NCBI GenBank assembly: GCA_021292165.1
Contig: CM037879.1
Location: 18,623,525 to 18,687,524, forward strand
Reading direction: 5' to 3'
DNA from: Shinisaurus crocodilurus
Taxonomy: Eukaryota; Chordata; Lepidosauria; Squamata; Shinisauridae
Length of the DNA: 64,000 bases
Shown: positions 10,205 through 21,194 of the stretch, piece after piece
Layout: each line of letters begins with the position of its first letter
How positions within the stretch are numbered: position 1 is the first letter of the stretch
The notes under the pieces: model-generated
Database searches by the model: none
Told to the model about the DNA's origin: nothing
The model's input: only the letters and a program-made list of their open reading frames with translations
Made by a program: the position numbers and the translations under genes

Positions 10205-10648
10205 TGGGTCAGGTTTAAGGTTCTGGTACTACTGTACAAAGCCCTAAACAACTTGACAACTTGGGACCAGGATACCTGAGAGAGTGCCTTCTCACTTACC
10301 AGCCTGCCCAGTCACTGAGGTCATCGGAAGACATTCTTCTGATGGTTCCACATGGACTTATGGCCCAATTGGAGTCCACCAGTAGGAAGAGCCTTCAGTG
10401 TGGTGGCTCCACTTCTATGGAACTCCCTGCCTCTGGAGGTCAGGCAGGCTCTGACACTGTGTTGCTTTCGGTGCTGAAGACGTCTTTGTTCCAGGAAGCC
10501 TTCCTTGCTGACCAGCCATGGTTTTAACGTTATCCAATTTAATTATTTTATCTGTTTTATCTTTTTATTGTCACCGCTCTGGAACCTGTCTAGATATGGA
10601 GTGGTATACAAATGCTGCAAATAAATAAATAATGAATAAATAAATATT
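10205..10648 (+). mobile_element. L2-type LINE C-terminal and 3' end
   Basis: Encodes in broken frames the C-terminal L2 motif (KVLVLLYKALNNL, then YLRECLLTYQPAQSLRSSED, then ALSVLKTSLFQEAF-like text), followed by the untranslated tail and ATAAATAA-type end. The reverse-transcriptase catalytic domain is missing. Confidence 0.85.
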
Positions 10649-10650
10649 AT

Positions 10651-10676
<26 letters not shown>
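10651..10676. repeat. (AC)n microsatellite
   Basis: About 13 AC units at the end of the L2 tail. Confidence 0.95.
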
Positions 10677-10679
<3 letters not shown>

Positions 10680-10682
<3 letters not shown>

Positions 10683-11365
10683 GAAAGTTTGACATAAGAC
10701 ATTTCTATATCAATATTTATGATTAATAAAACTGGAAAAATAGCATGATATACAGCTGCCATCACTGAGGTTAGAAAAAAAAAAGAAAAGGAAAAAAAAA
10801 GAGGATTGGTATGTTGCTTCCCCTGGCAAAGTACTCACACTAACAGCAGTTTTTCATTTTAGCCCTAGCAGACACTGTCCTATATTATTTCCGGGTGGTG
10901 GTGGTGGGGATATGATTCATGAAAAGGTAGGCTTCCAAAAGTAGTCAGAACTGATTACTAAGTTAGAGTCACAAAAGAAGGTATCATGCTTGACTTGAGA
11001 GGCAGGGATGTTCTCTTACTCATAAATAACATGCTTGTGCTTGACCAAACCTCGAAGTGTACTGACTGACATAGTGTTCTGCAGTTGGCATTGGCATCTT
11101 ATCGGTGGCAATTCAAGAGGATAATCTTTATTTACAAAGCCCTGGAGAGTTGGTACCTGGTTATTGATCATTCACTTTTGGAATGGGGCTGTCTCCGTGG
11201 TGAGTTCACAATAGGAAACAGACCTTCTGTCACAGGAGGTAGGCTTGCCATCCAACCAGAAAAAGTTGGCCTGCTCAGTTTCTTGGGGTTGGGATCAGCT
11301 GCCTAATTTGTGTGCACGTAAAAGCCAGAATTTGGGGTTGGTTTCCAGATTTATTTATTTATTTA
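10680..11365 (+). other. Mostly unannotated; weak L2-like fragment at 11085-11210
   Basis: A plus frame at 11085-11306 includes LASYRWQFKRIIFIYKALES, which resembles the L2 motif before the C-terminus. The rest of the stretch has only A-rich runs. Confidence 0.4.
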
Positions 11366-11950
11366 TAAGTCAGCAGCACCATACTTTTATAATTATATTC
11401 TACCCATATGTTTTGGCAATGCCAACAGCTGCCTCCTTTTAGGATGAGGTTATAATACAGATAAATTTTGTATGGGAAAGCTCTTTAACATTTAAGGATG
11501 TACATGTTCTACTTAATTATCTACCCGCTTCTTGGAATCTAATGCAAGGTCAATGTAAATGGATTTTCCGTGCCCTGTGACAGCTAAATGACTGATATTA
11601 CAAGACTGGAAAGATAAACGGCCACCTCCAGTAATGCAATGGATTGAGGACTTGTTGACTCTTTCAACCTTTGAAGGAGTGGTATTTAGACGCCACCTAT
11701 GCACGGATAAATATAGGGATATTTGGCTTGCCTTAGCTGAAACTTATTCTTAACTACTTCTACTGACAGTAGTATAGTTCCTTATATACATGTAATACAT
11801 AGGAGTATAAATTCCATATGTATTTATTACAATGGATATACCTAACTTTTATGCAATGTAAAATATTTTTTTTCTTTTTTATGTTTTCTTTATCATTTTT
11901 GGTTTCATTATAACTTTGTGAAATTCACATTAAAAATTTATTTAAAAATT
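11366..11950 (+). mobile_element. L1 LINE 3' end
   Basis: Encodes, with stops and frameshifts, the L1 ORF2 C-terminal pattern (PYVLAMPTAASF, LLNYLPASW and LILQDWKDK type), followed by an AT-rich 3' end. Closely related copies are at 38699-39235 and 59178-60660. Everything upstream of the C-terminal domain is missing. Confidence 0.8.
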
Positions 11951-12171
11951 AATCAAATGCTTATTTTGATTAATTTCAAATTAGTTAACCATTTATATTA
12001 CGATGGCCCTTTAAAATACTAACAAACAGAAAAATAACAAAAATTAAAAGAGGCCATCCCAATATTTTAGATTAATATGGAATGGGTGTAATTTTACATC
12101 TTTCAGTGCAGTGTCTCTATTCTACTCATTTTGGATTTGCTCTGGTGTGATAAAGATTCAGCAGCATCATT
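11951..12171. other. Unannotated AT-rich stretch
   Basis: No recognised element. Confidence 0.45.
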
Positions 12172-12236
12172 TTATTTATTTATTATTTCTTTATTTAATA
12201 CATTTTTATACCGCCCAATAGCTGAAGCTCTCTGGT
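12172..12236 (-). mobile_element. LINE 3' tail (ACCGCCCAATAG type)
   Basis: Same tail as at 8968-9025, ending in TTTATTTATTTATT-type sequence. Confidence 0.7.
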
Positions 12237-12634
12237 TTTGATTGCATGCACCTGCTTGAACTGTGAAACCAGCTCACCATTTCACATGCTGCTGTGTGAA
12301 AGGCTCCATAGCATATGTGTGCTTCCTTCTACATAGCACATGTGTGTGTGCTTCTTTTCATTATATAATTTTTAAATGTTGTTTCCCAATACAATCATTC
12401 AAGACAGTTACAATACTTCAACTTAACACATTTGTAGTGTATTTATTGTTGCTAAATCACCTGGATGGAATCTATTCCAGTTAATTGATCAATGGTATCC
12501 AACTTTTGGGGAAGGTCTGGATGGAGTTCATTCTTCCCTCCCTTCGCAATGTACGGTATGACTTGTTATTTTATTCATCACCACTGCAGTCCAAATCTTC
12601 TTTTTCCATTGTACCAGAGATGGTACACAGAGAT
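12237..12634. other. Unannotated sequence
   Basis: No recognised element. Confidence 0.45.
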
Positions 12635-12926
12635 GGTAGTGATAGGCCACCAATTTGGACGGCTTTAAAAGGGGATTGGACAAATTCATGTAGGTGAAGG
12701 CTATCAATGCCTACTAGTCCTGATTGGCTATATGCTTCCTCCAGTATCAGAGACAGTATGCCTATGTACACCAGTTGCTGGGGAACATGGGCAGGAGGGT
12801 GCTGCTGCACCTATGTCCTGCTTGTGGGTTTCCTGTGGGCAGCTGGTTGGCCACTGTGTGAACAGAATGCTGGACTAGATGGACCCTTGGTCTGATCCAG
12901 CATGGCTCTTCTCATGTTCTTATGAC
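12635..12926 (+). mobile_element. CR1 LINE 3' end (TTCTTATG tail type)
   Basis: From GGCCACCAATTTGGACGGC through CTTGTGGGTTTCCTGTGGGC to GCTCTTCTCATGTTCTTATG. Coding part is only a remnant. Confidence 0.85.
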
Positions 12927-13081
12927 AGGAATAACATGGGTTTTGTGTCTACTGCCCTGATGCCCTCATCACCTGCTGCTCTCTTGGTGGTCATTTGCGC
13001 CCCGTGGGCTGTGAGGCCCTGGACTCTGGCCTCAAGGTCCAGCTCTAGTTGCACCACGGGCTTTACTACATTCATACATTC

Positions 13082-13485
13082 TGGTACTAGTGTACAAAAG
13101 CCCTAAACAACTTGGGACCAGGACACTGAGAGAGCACCTTCTCCCTTACCAACCTGCCCACTCACTGAGATCATCGGAGGACATTCTCCTGGGGGTTCCG
13201 TATGGACCGATGGCCCGACTGGAGTCCACTAGGAGAGAGCCTTCAGTGTGGTGGCTCCATTTCTATGGAACTCCCTGCCTCTGGAGTTCCAGAGCAACAT
13301 TGCATTGCTTTTGGCACCTGCTGAAGGCATCCTGGGAAGCCTTCCTTGCTGACAGCCACTGTTTTAATGTTACCGTTTTTAAAGCATGTTTTATTCCTTT
13401 ATCGTTTTCATCTTTTTATTGTTCACTGCTCTGAAATCTGGGTAGATATGGAGCAGCATACAATACTGTAAATAAAGAAATAAAT
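13082..13485 (+). mobile_element. L2-type LINE C-terminal and 3' end
   Basis: The 13090-13434 frame reads HLLPYQPAHSLRSSEDILLG and then VPYGPMARLESTRREPSVWW, the L2 C-terminal pattern. It ends with TTTTATTGTTCACTGCTCTG and GATATGGAGCAG, then an AAATAAAGAAATAAA tail. Its 3' end plus flank is duplicated in inverted orientation at the right window edge. Confidence 0.85.
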
Positions 13486-13549
13486 TCACAAAGCCAGGAG
13501 AGGGCTCTTTGAACTGGGGGGGGGGGGGATGATCTCCTGCTACTAAAGA
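13404..13549 (+). repeat. Inverted-duplication arm, left copy
   Basis: The L2 tail and about 65 bases beyond it, including GGAGAGGGCTCTTTGAACTG, the G run and GATGATCTCCTGCTACTAAA, are repeated in reverse complement at 63841-64000 with only a few differences. Confidence 0.85.
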
Positions 13550-13594
13550 TGGAACTTCTAATATTCCTTAACAAGATCGCAATGCCACCATATA

Positions 13595-13840
13595 CAGTCA
13601 TGCCTTGGATTGAGAGCATAATTCGTTCCGGAAATGTAATCCAAAACACTCTTATATCAAAACGAAATCCCCCCAAAAAAAAATTGTACAGAGATTTTTA
13701 ATTTAAGCCATACTACAGTACTTGTATTGCAAGACGTCGCTTGTATATCAAGTCAATTTTTTAAAAAATAAATATTTAAAAATTTGCTTGCCTTGCAAAA
13801 CGCTCTCAAACCAAGTTACTTGCAATCCAAGGTATTACTG
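13595..13840 (+). mobile_element. Mariner-type MITE
   Basis: Starts CAGTCATGCCTTGGATTGAG and ends CAATCCAAGGTATTACTG, flanked by TA on both sides (13593-13594, 13841-13842). At 246 bp it has no transposase. A second copy in opposite orientation lies at 59588-59835. Confidence 0.85.
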
Positions 13841-13849
13841 TATAAGCAA

Positions 13850-14377
13850 AGGTTCCTACCTGTGTGAGCTTCTGATAAGCCCCTGCCACAGGCAGGCAGG
13901 CAGGCAGGGTGAAGGATTTATGGCAAAGCAACAGGGCAGCTTGGCAGCAACTGCGGGGTTTGCTCTCACACTCACATCCCTACGTCATCTCCTCCACCAC
14001 GCACAAGAAACCAAGCACAGGTTCAACCCACACTGTATCTGCCAGCACCAGCCATAGGATCAGACAGAAAGATTTCACCATTAGCTCTGTTCCCACAACA
14101 TTCATTCAGGCTCTGCCGCATCGCTCCACCCTTGAACCCATCCAGACACCTGGATTTTTTGGATTTTTGAACTAAAAAGATGTCAATCCTAATCAGAGGT
14201 AAGAGACCTGGGGCTACTGAGTTCTCCTCTGAGGTTAAGATATAACCACCAAGCTATTGCAGATGCTGTAAATGTTTATTACAGACCCTTGTCACACCAC
14301 AAGAGGCTACTAGCTCTTCAAAGATAGTTTCAGTAAGCCCAGCATTCCTTTATGTATTTCATTTAAAATGATTTTTA
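13850..14377. other. Unannotated sequence with a short GGCA run
   Basis: A (GGCA)n run lies at about 13885-13907. No recognised element otherwise. Confidence 0.45.
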
Positions 14378-14478
14378 GGTGTAGAACCCTTTAAGTGTAG
14401 AACCCTCTGAAGGCAACATGCAAGATAACAACAGTGCAAAACCCTCTGAAGGCAACATACGAGATAACAACAGCACAG
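14378..14478. repeat. Two-unit tandem duplication (about 47 bp unit)
   Basis: The unit AACCCTCTGAAGGCAACAT then GAGATAACAACAG is repeated at about 14390-14432 and 14437-14480 with a few differences. A partial third GTGTAGAACCCT start lies just upstream. Confidence 0.7.
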
Positions 14479-14489
14479 TTAGAAGTATA

Positions 14490-14910
14490 GAAATATTATA
14501 AATAAATAAATAAATTAATAAATAAATCAGTGCAAAACAAATCCCATAAAAATTCAATAAAGAAATATTCAATAAACATTCTATAAAAACAGATATCGCC
14601 AATAAAACCTGCAGCCCACAGATTATGGAAAGGCCAGAAAAGACAAGTGGGCCTTCAGAGCCTCCCTGAAGTCCTGCAAAGAAGGGGCCTGATGAACCCT
14701 GAGTTGCAGGACCACCACTGAAAAGTCCCTCTGCCTTGTATTCATGAGCCTAAGTGCTCTTGGCAGTGGGAAGGTGAGGAGGGCCTCTGCTGATGACCTC
14801 AGAGTGGGGGCAGGCTGGTTTGGGTGAAGGTGGTCCTTCAAATAACTTGAGCCCAAACCATTTAAGGCTTTAAAGGGGAAAACCAGGACTTTAAATTCTA
14901 TAGCCAATAT
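14490..14910 (-). mobile_element. Old LINE-derived repeat, clade not assigned
   Basis: Text such as CCCAAACCATTTAAGGCTTTAAA and AAGTCCCTCTGCCTTGTATT follows a repeat pattern also seen at 19855, 30160, 39480, 44440, 47555 and 52663. On the minus strand it gives L2-like phrases (YLKDHLHPNQPAPTLRSSAE) in the 14623-14907 frame. Degraded. Confidence 0.55.
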
Positions 14911-15051
14911 TTAGGGATCTGGACCCTTTTCAAAGTTATCCTGCCCTGACTCAGGACATAGGGTTCCTTCAGCCTTCATAATGTCCTGTTTATCTTAGGG
15001 GCCCTCTTCCGGTTGAATAGTTGACCAGGGAAAGAGGAGGAGCCACGTCAT

Positions 15052-15133
15052 CCTGTCACCACCAGCAGCCGCCATTCCAGCAGCCTGTACAGAGGGAGAT
15101 GAGAGGGAGTGCAGGGCCATTCCACCAGCCCCA
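15052..15133 (+). repeat. Direct duplication, copy A
   Basis: CACCAGCAGCCGCCATTCCA to GGGCCATTCCACCAGCCC is repeated at 15726-15805. The solo LTR sits directly after this copy. Confidence 0.75.
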
Positions 15134-15137
15134 CTTG

Positions 15138-15635
15138 TGGTAAGGGCTCAAGTAGCCCTGGGTTCGAGCCTAGCCGATTAGGTCAATCCATCAGCCAAAC
15201 GCAGGTAAAGAAGTTTAAGAACAAAGCTTTATTCAATCAGATAATGCAGCTGCATGTCCCAGCTCCAAACAAAAATGGAGTGAGCCCCGAACATGCGCAA
15301 GCGTTCTACTTTTAAGGGATACAGGTTTTATAAGTCACGCATGTGCAGATGCTGCTAAGATCTCCGAACAATAGAGCTAGAACGCCTTTTGGCTCTACGC
15401 CGGACATGCGCAGTGTGTATACCAACCATGCCGAGATAACATTCCACACAGTCCTTTGCAAGCGGGGCATGTGCACCATGTCCCTGAGTAGTGGACACAT
15501 TTCTGCCTACCCGTCATCTGAACTATTCTGCTTGTCCTGCAGTTTATTGTGCAGGGCGAAAACATCATCTATACAGCTTATCGGTGTTCCAAGACACTGT
15601 GAGCTCTACAGCAACACACTGTGATTTAACTAACA
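15138..15635 (-). mobile_element. Solo LTR (family D)
   Basis: On the minus strand it starts TGTTAGTTAAATC and ends CCTTACCA, giving TG...CA ends. A TATAAAA box (plus 15325-15332) and an AATAAA signal (plus 15228-15233) are in LTR order. Flanks are ACTTG and AGTTG, a 4-of-5 match to a 5-bp target duplication. No internal retroviral genes are present, so it is a recombined solo LTR. Confidence 0.75.
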
Positions 15636-15725
15636 AGTTGCTGAGGCAGACTGAAGGTGAAGCCCTTGGTGACTTTTGCCACACACTGAAAGGCTGCCCC
15701 CTCCTGAAGGCTCCTCCTCCCTCAA

Positions 15726-15805
15726 CTGTCCCCACCAGCAGCCATTCCAGCAGGCTGTGCAGAGGGAGGAGAGAGGGAGCGCAGGGCCATTCCACCAGCC
15801 CTGCC
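15726..15805 (+). repeat. Direct duplication, copy B
   Basis: About 80 bp matching 15052-15133. Confidence 0.75.
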
Positions 15806-15867
15806 AGGAGTATTCATTAATATTCCCCCTTCTTCCCTCCCCATTCCTTTTTCCTTGTGTGTCGTGT

Positions 15868-15994
15868 CTTTTTTAGACTATAAGCCTTCCAGCAGGGACC
15901 GTCTTGTTTAATTGATTATATGTAAGCCGCTCTGGGAGCCTCTTTGGCTGAGGAACAGCATGAAAATATTTCAAATAAATAAATAATAAATAAA
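15868..15994 (+). mobile_element. L2-type LINE tail
   Basis: TAGACTATAAGCCTTCCAGC, CAGGGACC, TGTAAGCCGCTCTGGGAGCC and an AAATAAATAAATA end. Confidence 0.7.
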
Positions 15995-17245
15995 TCCCCT
16001 TTCTACTCCAACTGCCTGCTTACACAATACAACTTGATAGACTGCCAAAACTTCCTGTCTAATTTCCTGGTCCATCACCCAGCCTAGACTCTTTGCCTAC
16101 TGTTGGGGCTGGCTTTTCATGGAATCACTAGTCCTGATAGGCAATAGCCAATCACAGTTGGACTGGCTCTCTTATCATCTCAGACTCTTGCCTGTGATCG
16201 AGCTTGGGACCTGATTTTGCTATGTCTGGGGGATTTCTAAAGCTTAGGCATCCAAACCAAGTTTGGGAGAACAGAACAGTTTTAGCCTGCAATCAAAAAC
16301 ATGACAATGTTGGCTCCTGCTGGATGTGTAACTGTGGAGGAAGATCAACAAATGAGGTGCCAGCACAAAAAAGACCTTGCCTCTGGTAGCCACTATCTAA
16401 CTTCTGAAGATATGGGTGGGGAAGAGGTAGCTGGAGCAGAGCCTGAGATGATGATCTCATCTGATGCTGGGCAGGTGATTCCCCCCACCCTGAATTCTCT
16501 GTGGATCCCTCTCTGTACAGGCTGGCATGATACATTACAGTTAATATTTTACATCTCCACAATGATACTGAAGGCGATGTGTAAGCTGAGACTTAAACTA
16601 GGTCGAGAATCATCCTTCAAAGGTAATTCTTCAACAGTCCCATAATCTCAAGAGAATTCATTACCAGACTTCCACAGCAACTCACCGAAGAATTCCTTGG
16701 AAGTTGGACCATTTTAACTTATGCATATGGTTTTGGATTTTATTTTCAATTAAGACATTTCCTAAGTCCAAACTGTTTTCAGAGATCCCTATTTCTAGCT
16801 AAGCTAACATGAAAATGTAGAATCTCACACATGTGAAGTCTTGGGAACAGCATTAGTTTAAACAAATCTGTAGGATTTTAGCTTGTAGACATGACCCCCT
16901 ACTGTGGCATGCATAGGCATACCCATTCATAATTACCAAGATGTCTAATTGAATTACTCTTATCTGGAAGCCATCTGAACCTAACAAAGCAGATAATAAG
17001 TTCCAGAACCCGGTACAGCATGTGGGGTCAATGTGATTTTACTTGCAAACATTGGAAAGTTCAAATCAGCGAAGTCTGAGTAACACAAGCACATTATCTG
17101 CCCTTACACAAATTCCAGACTTGACATCCTTCCTTAAAGGAGTGACTCTCTCAAACTGCGAGTTGATCCTCCCAAGAAGGGCTGAGCTGTTACCAGGAGA
17201 AGTGTCCTCCCAGTAACTGCACATACTGTGCAAGGAGATAACCCA
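15995..17245. other. Unannotated sequence
   Basis: A largely repeat-free block of about 1.2 kb. Open frames up to 114 codons show no family motif. Confidence 0.45.
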
Positions 17246-17630
17246 GCTTTATCACTCCTTTTCATCTGTGCTCAGGTGAGGCTGTGATAGTGGGGGATCA
17301 GCTCTGGTATGCAGTCATGGACTGGAGGAGGGCCAGTAAACCAAAGCTTAATCCAGACAAGACAAAAGGTGCTGTTGATGGCTTGTGTGCCCAGGTGAGT
17401 GGTGTTCATCCTGTTTTGGACTGAATGACAAATGCTCTCCGTGATGGACAAGGCCACTGGAGGAACAAGTGGACTCTGTGGCACAGGGTGCCTGTTCTTT
17501 TTTTAAACCAGCTTTTCCAGGTACGCCAGCTGTGTGACCTTAACCGGACAGAGAGAGAGCCTTGCCTCAGTTGTCCATGCTCTAGTCACCTCCAGATTAT
17601 ATGACTGTAACGTGTGATACATAAGGCAGG
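17246..17630 (+). pseudogene. L2-type reverse transcriptase fragment, upstream part
   Basis: One plus frame reads MDWRRASKPKLNPDKTKGAV, which is the L2 reverse-transcriptase signature region (KLNPDKTE-like). Nearby frames give LVTSRLYDCN-like text. Stops and frame changes break it. The element resumes at 18109 after a hAT-like insertion. Confidence 0.75.
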
Positions 17631-18108
17631 GTGAATCTGTCAAGTTCTCATTTTCCTAATCTTAAATTCAGTTCATCCCAAACATTTGAGAATTGGATTT
17701 ATTTTATTTTTTTAAGTTTGCATTAAAATTTGTATGCTTTTTGGTGTGCTTCCCCCCCCCCCCCAATACATGCATTTTTGTACACACTTTGCCTAACATG
17801 CCAATTCTTTGAAGGCTTTCCCTCTTATTTAATGCACTTCTAAATGTTATTTTCACTAATATATGCATTTTTGTGTGCACTTCCTTCTAATATATGCATT
17901 TTTGTGTGCACTTCCTTCTAATATATGCATTTTCGTACACATTTTTTTTTTTTTTTAATGGGAGACCTCCATTGCAAAAATATGGAGAAGTATGAATTTC
18001 AAAGGATAACTGAGTTCTGGCCCACATACTGGTCCCAAAGTCTGAAATTAGGTAACTTCACATTAAAATGCGAACCAAACAAGTTTATTCCCCATCCCAT
18101 GTTATACA
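17631..18108 (-). mobile_element. hAT-like non-autonomous element inserted in L2
   Basis: Minus-strand start CATGGGATGGGG and plus-strand start CAGGGTGAATC. Holds three AATATATGCATTTT repeats spaced by about 30 bp (17858-17938). Homologous to 1133-2038. The L2 on both sides suggests the target; ATACAT appears near both edges as a possible target duplication. Confidence 0.7.
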
Positions 18109-18440
18109 TGGGACTGGCTTTGAAAACGATGTGCAGATTGGAACCTGCGGTTGGTTCAGAATATAGTTGCAAGGTTGCTAACTGGGCTTGGGCATTACAA
18201 TCACATTATGCTGGTGCTTCATCAACTGTACTGCTTCCCGATCCACTTCCAAGCTCAATTCAAAGTGCTAGTTTTGACTTTTAAAGCGCTTGGTGGTTGG
18301 AGCCAGAGTACCTGAAGGATCTCCTGTCACCACATGAGCCTGCCTGGTGGCTAATGGTGCGGATAGCTCCTGGAGAAAGGGACTTTTTGGTGGTGGTGGT
18401 GGTGGTGGTGGTGGCGGTGGCGATTGCGGAATGCTCCCCC
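18109..18440 (+). pseudogene. L2-type reverse transcriptase fragment, downstream part
   Basis: Encodes GLALKTMCRLEPAVG and, in another frame, QFKVLVLTFKALGG, the L2 region just before the C-terminus. Contains a GGT run at 18390-18420. This is the continuation of 17246-17630. Confidence 0.75.
18390..18420. repeat. (GGT)n microsatellite
   Basis: About ten GGT units with a GGC variant near the end. Confidence 0.95.
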
Positions 18441-18494
18441 AAGAGAGGTTCACCTGGCATCTACCTTGATGTAATCTCAGCACAGACATGTATT

Positions 18495-18565
18495 TAATTT
18501 ATTTATTTATTTATTACATTTCTATCCCGCCCAATACCCGAAGCTCAAATGTGGCTCACAACATA
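18495..18565 (-). mobile_element. LINE 3' tail (CCGCCCAATA type)
   Basis: TTTATTTATT run followed by TCTATCCCGCCCAATACCCG and GAAGCTCAAATGTGGCTCAC. Confidence 0.7.
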
Positions 18566-18602
18566 AAATTTTCCCGAACCCTTTCTTTTCTTTTCTTTTT
18601 TA

Positions 18603-19009
18603 GGGCACAATCGATCCTATGGCTGCTAGACAAAGTCTGGATGGCCATAGGAGAATTCAAAGTCCCAGCCTCGACACTGGAAATGCACTCCAAGTTATGA
18701 GCTGGGACTCCGAACTTGGAGTGCTCTCCTTCTGCCCTCGCAGCCAGCGTGGAAAGAACTGTGGTGGCTGCAGCTCTGAGGTCACAAATGCGGCCTTGGA
18801 AATGGAGATTTGTGGGCATTCCAGGGGGGCGGGGCGGGAAGGAGACAGGCTCTGCCAGCATGCTGTAGTATCCTGGTGGCACCTCGGCCCTTTTCAGAGC
18901 AGGAGAAGTGCGGGTGTAATCTTTGCCTCTGCCCTCCTCCTGCCCTCCATAGGATGCCCGTAATCCTCAGAGTTTGAAGGGTTATGGGCAGCCTCATTGG
19001 ATCGTGCTG
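18603..19009 (+). mobile_element. GC-rich palindromic MITE, copy 4
   Basis: Starts GGGCACAATCGATCCTATGG and ends CATTGGATCGTGCTG. Flanked by TTA at 18600-18602 and TTA at 19010-19012, the clearest TTA target duplication in this family. Contains the shared AGCGTGGAAAGAACTG core. Confidence 0.8.
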
Positions 19010-19045
19010 TTAAAGTATTTAATCATTCCGATCTGCATTAGCTCT

Positions 19046-19180
19046 GCTGAGTGATTTTATGCTGCCATTATATTTATGCTGTTTATATTTCTAAATTTTA
19101 TTTAAATTCTTTATTGTATATTTACTTCCCAAACTGCCCCGGGAATTCATTGAGGAGTGGAGTATAAATGCTTAAAACAA
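19046..19180 (+). mobile_element. LINE tail, L2-like
   Basis: TTATTTAAATTCTTTATTGT then CTGCCCCGGGAATTCATTGA, AGTATAAATGC. Weak. Confidence 0.5.
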
Positions 19181-19210
19181 AGGACAGCAAATCCTACGTA
19201 AGTGCATTCT

Positions 19211-19558
19211 GAGCTTTTCTACAACGAGGCATTTATTGTGTGCTGGTCCATTCCCTACTCATGGTTGTTTATAGGTTCTTTAGACAATGTCGTGACTCTC
19301 TAATTTCACTTATTTTTCTAAACAGCACTTTCAGGAAGGTTTTTGGAGCAGGGAAAATGTGGTATTATTTGTGAAAGTGAAAGAAAATGCTTTTTCCACT
19401 TGCACAATTGTGCTATTCTGCTATACCACAGTGCCACCTGGAGGTTATGTAGCAGATAATCAGGAGAGGAAATGCTCTTCGTGTAGTGCTCAGGTCTCAA
19501 TTCTGCAACAAAAGCAAAAGTCAATACAGTGAATTAACAGCCTCACGTAGAAAAGTTC
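19211..19558 (+). mobile_element. Unclassified TIR element X, copy 1
   Basis: Starts GAGCTTTTCTACA and ends GTAGAAAAGTTC, about 12-bp terminal inverted repeats. Homologous over its length to 42108-42426 (CACAGTGCCACCTGGAGGTT and CTCAATTCTGCAACAAAA shared). No coding. Confidence 0.75.
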
Positions 19559-19854
19559 TCAGAAGTGTTCCATCTAATTCAGTGAGACTTATTCCTAGGT
19601 AAATGTGTATTGGATTGTAGCCTAAATAATGATTAGTGCCAAATCATCCTGCCCAATGAGTGGTGACTGAGCACGCCTCCTTTCTCATGGAGTTGTCAGT
19701 TTAGGGAAGTCTATTCCACCCTTTGCTGTCTCTACTGCTCTTTATCTGCTTAGTCTTACGTGGTTTCATCTGTTTGCACCAGTTTCATTCCCTTTCATTC
19801 TAAAGACAATGTATTTACCTACATTTTTTTAGTCTACTTTCCACTGTTGGAATG

Positions 19855-20264
19855 GTGGCTTACAACAGATAAATTAACATTTTAAAACAAGTTAATCCAT
19901 CATTGATATAAAATAAGCAACATGGAAGAATTAAGGAAGCAAAACACATAGAGTCAGTAGTAACAACAACAACAAAAAAAAAAACAGACACCATGATGTC
20001 ACTGACCAAATGCCTGGGAAAATAAAATGACTTTCAACCTGGTGACAAAATGATAACAGGTCAGGCAGGAAAAGGATGTTCATAGGGACTGTATTCCGAA
20101 GATGAGGCACCACCAAAGAGAAGGGCCTGTCTCTAATTGCCACCAGCCTAACCTCAACAGGAGGACAGCACCTGCGAAAAGGTATCTATTAAAGATCCAA
20201 GTGACTGGTTAGGTTCATACAGAAGAAGGCACTCCTTCAGATAATCTGCTCTATCCCAAACCAT
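19855..20264 (-). mobile_element. Old LINE-derived repeat, clade not assigned
   Basis: Same type as 14490-14910; includes TCAGATAATCTGCTCTATCCC then AAACCATTTAGG. Confidence 0.5.
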
Positions 20265-20267
20265 TTA

Positions 20268-20402
20268 GGGTGCAATCCTATGCATGTTTAGACAGAAAAA
20301 AAGCCCTACAATTCCCAGCATGCCCCAGCCAACATGGCTGGCTGGAGGGATGCTGGGAGTTGTAGGACTTTTTCCTGCCTAAACATGTACAGGATTGCAC
20401 CC
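20268..20402. mobile_element. Palindromic MITE with TTA target duplication
   Basis: Starts GGGTGCAATCCTATGCATG and ends ACAGGATTGCACCC. TTA flanks at 20265-20267 and 20403-20405. The middle mirrors CTACAATTCCCAGCATGCC with GGGATGCTGGGAGTTGTAG. The end and target fit PIF/Harbinger-type MITEs. Confidence 0.85.
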
Positions 20403-20427
20403 TTAGAATTCAGCACGGGTGTCATAC

Positions 20428-20760
20428 AAGTGAGACCTGCAACAAAATCTCACAGCATGAAGTGCTCCTTTTCAGGTTTCCGGCCAGTCAGGCATCTCCT
20501 TTACCAGAGTACTTCATTCCATTCTCCCCCTCTCCCCTGGTTTTCCATTCCCTCCCCCAACAATCAACCAATTTTCCATGGCCACTGAGCATGCTTAGTC
20601 CTCATCAGGCTGTGTTTTGGGGTGGGGTTTGCCCCTTTAACTTCTTCTCCTGAAGATTTTTTTTTATACTTCCGCAAACCTTTGGATTCCTCCAAAACTG
20701 CAGATACCTCCCTCTTGTGCATGGATGGTACCATTTTGGCTACTTAAGGACCAGCACTAG
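20428..20760 (+). repeat. Unclassified interspersed repeat R1, copy 3
   Basis: Shares CCACTGAGCATGCTTAGTCC, CGCAAACCTTTGGATTCC and GGCTACTTAAGGACCAGCAC with copies at 7675 and 9744. Confidence 0.65.
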
Positions 20761-21194
20761 GACAATGGGTTCACTCTTAGTATATAGGATGCAGCAGCGG
20801 TGTTAGGAGGTGGCCCACTAGGGCTGGAGCCCTGAATCTTTCATTTGGAGGCCAAATCTCTGGGAGGCCATCTGCCCCACCACCCTGCTGTCCATGGGCA
20901 CTTGCTGAAATACAGCTACATGGGCTCTGAGGATCTCTGTCGCATCTGAACTAGCTGGCTTTTCGCCCACATGTGCTTCACCTCCTACTGCCCCCCCCCC
21001 AAATCTTTCTGCCTGAGGTTTTTTTCTGACCTCAAATGCCCTCCTCTCCCCTGTCCATATATCCCTTTTTACAAACAGGGGTATCCTTAGGAGACTGGGT
21101 CCTTTAAAGACACGCACAGAGACAGACTTTAGAGCATATGTAAATTAGCATATGCAAATCTGCTCCCCCCCCCTTTTTTTATCCTGTGGGTCTG

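Noticed and set aside
16204..16645. 114-codon plus frame as a possible exon
   Set aside because: No domain motif and no convincing splice-site pair; cannot be supported.
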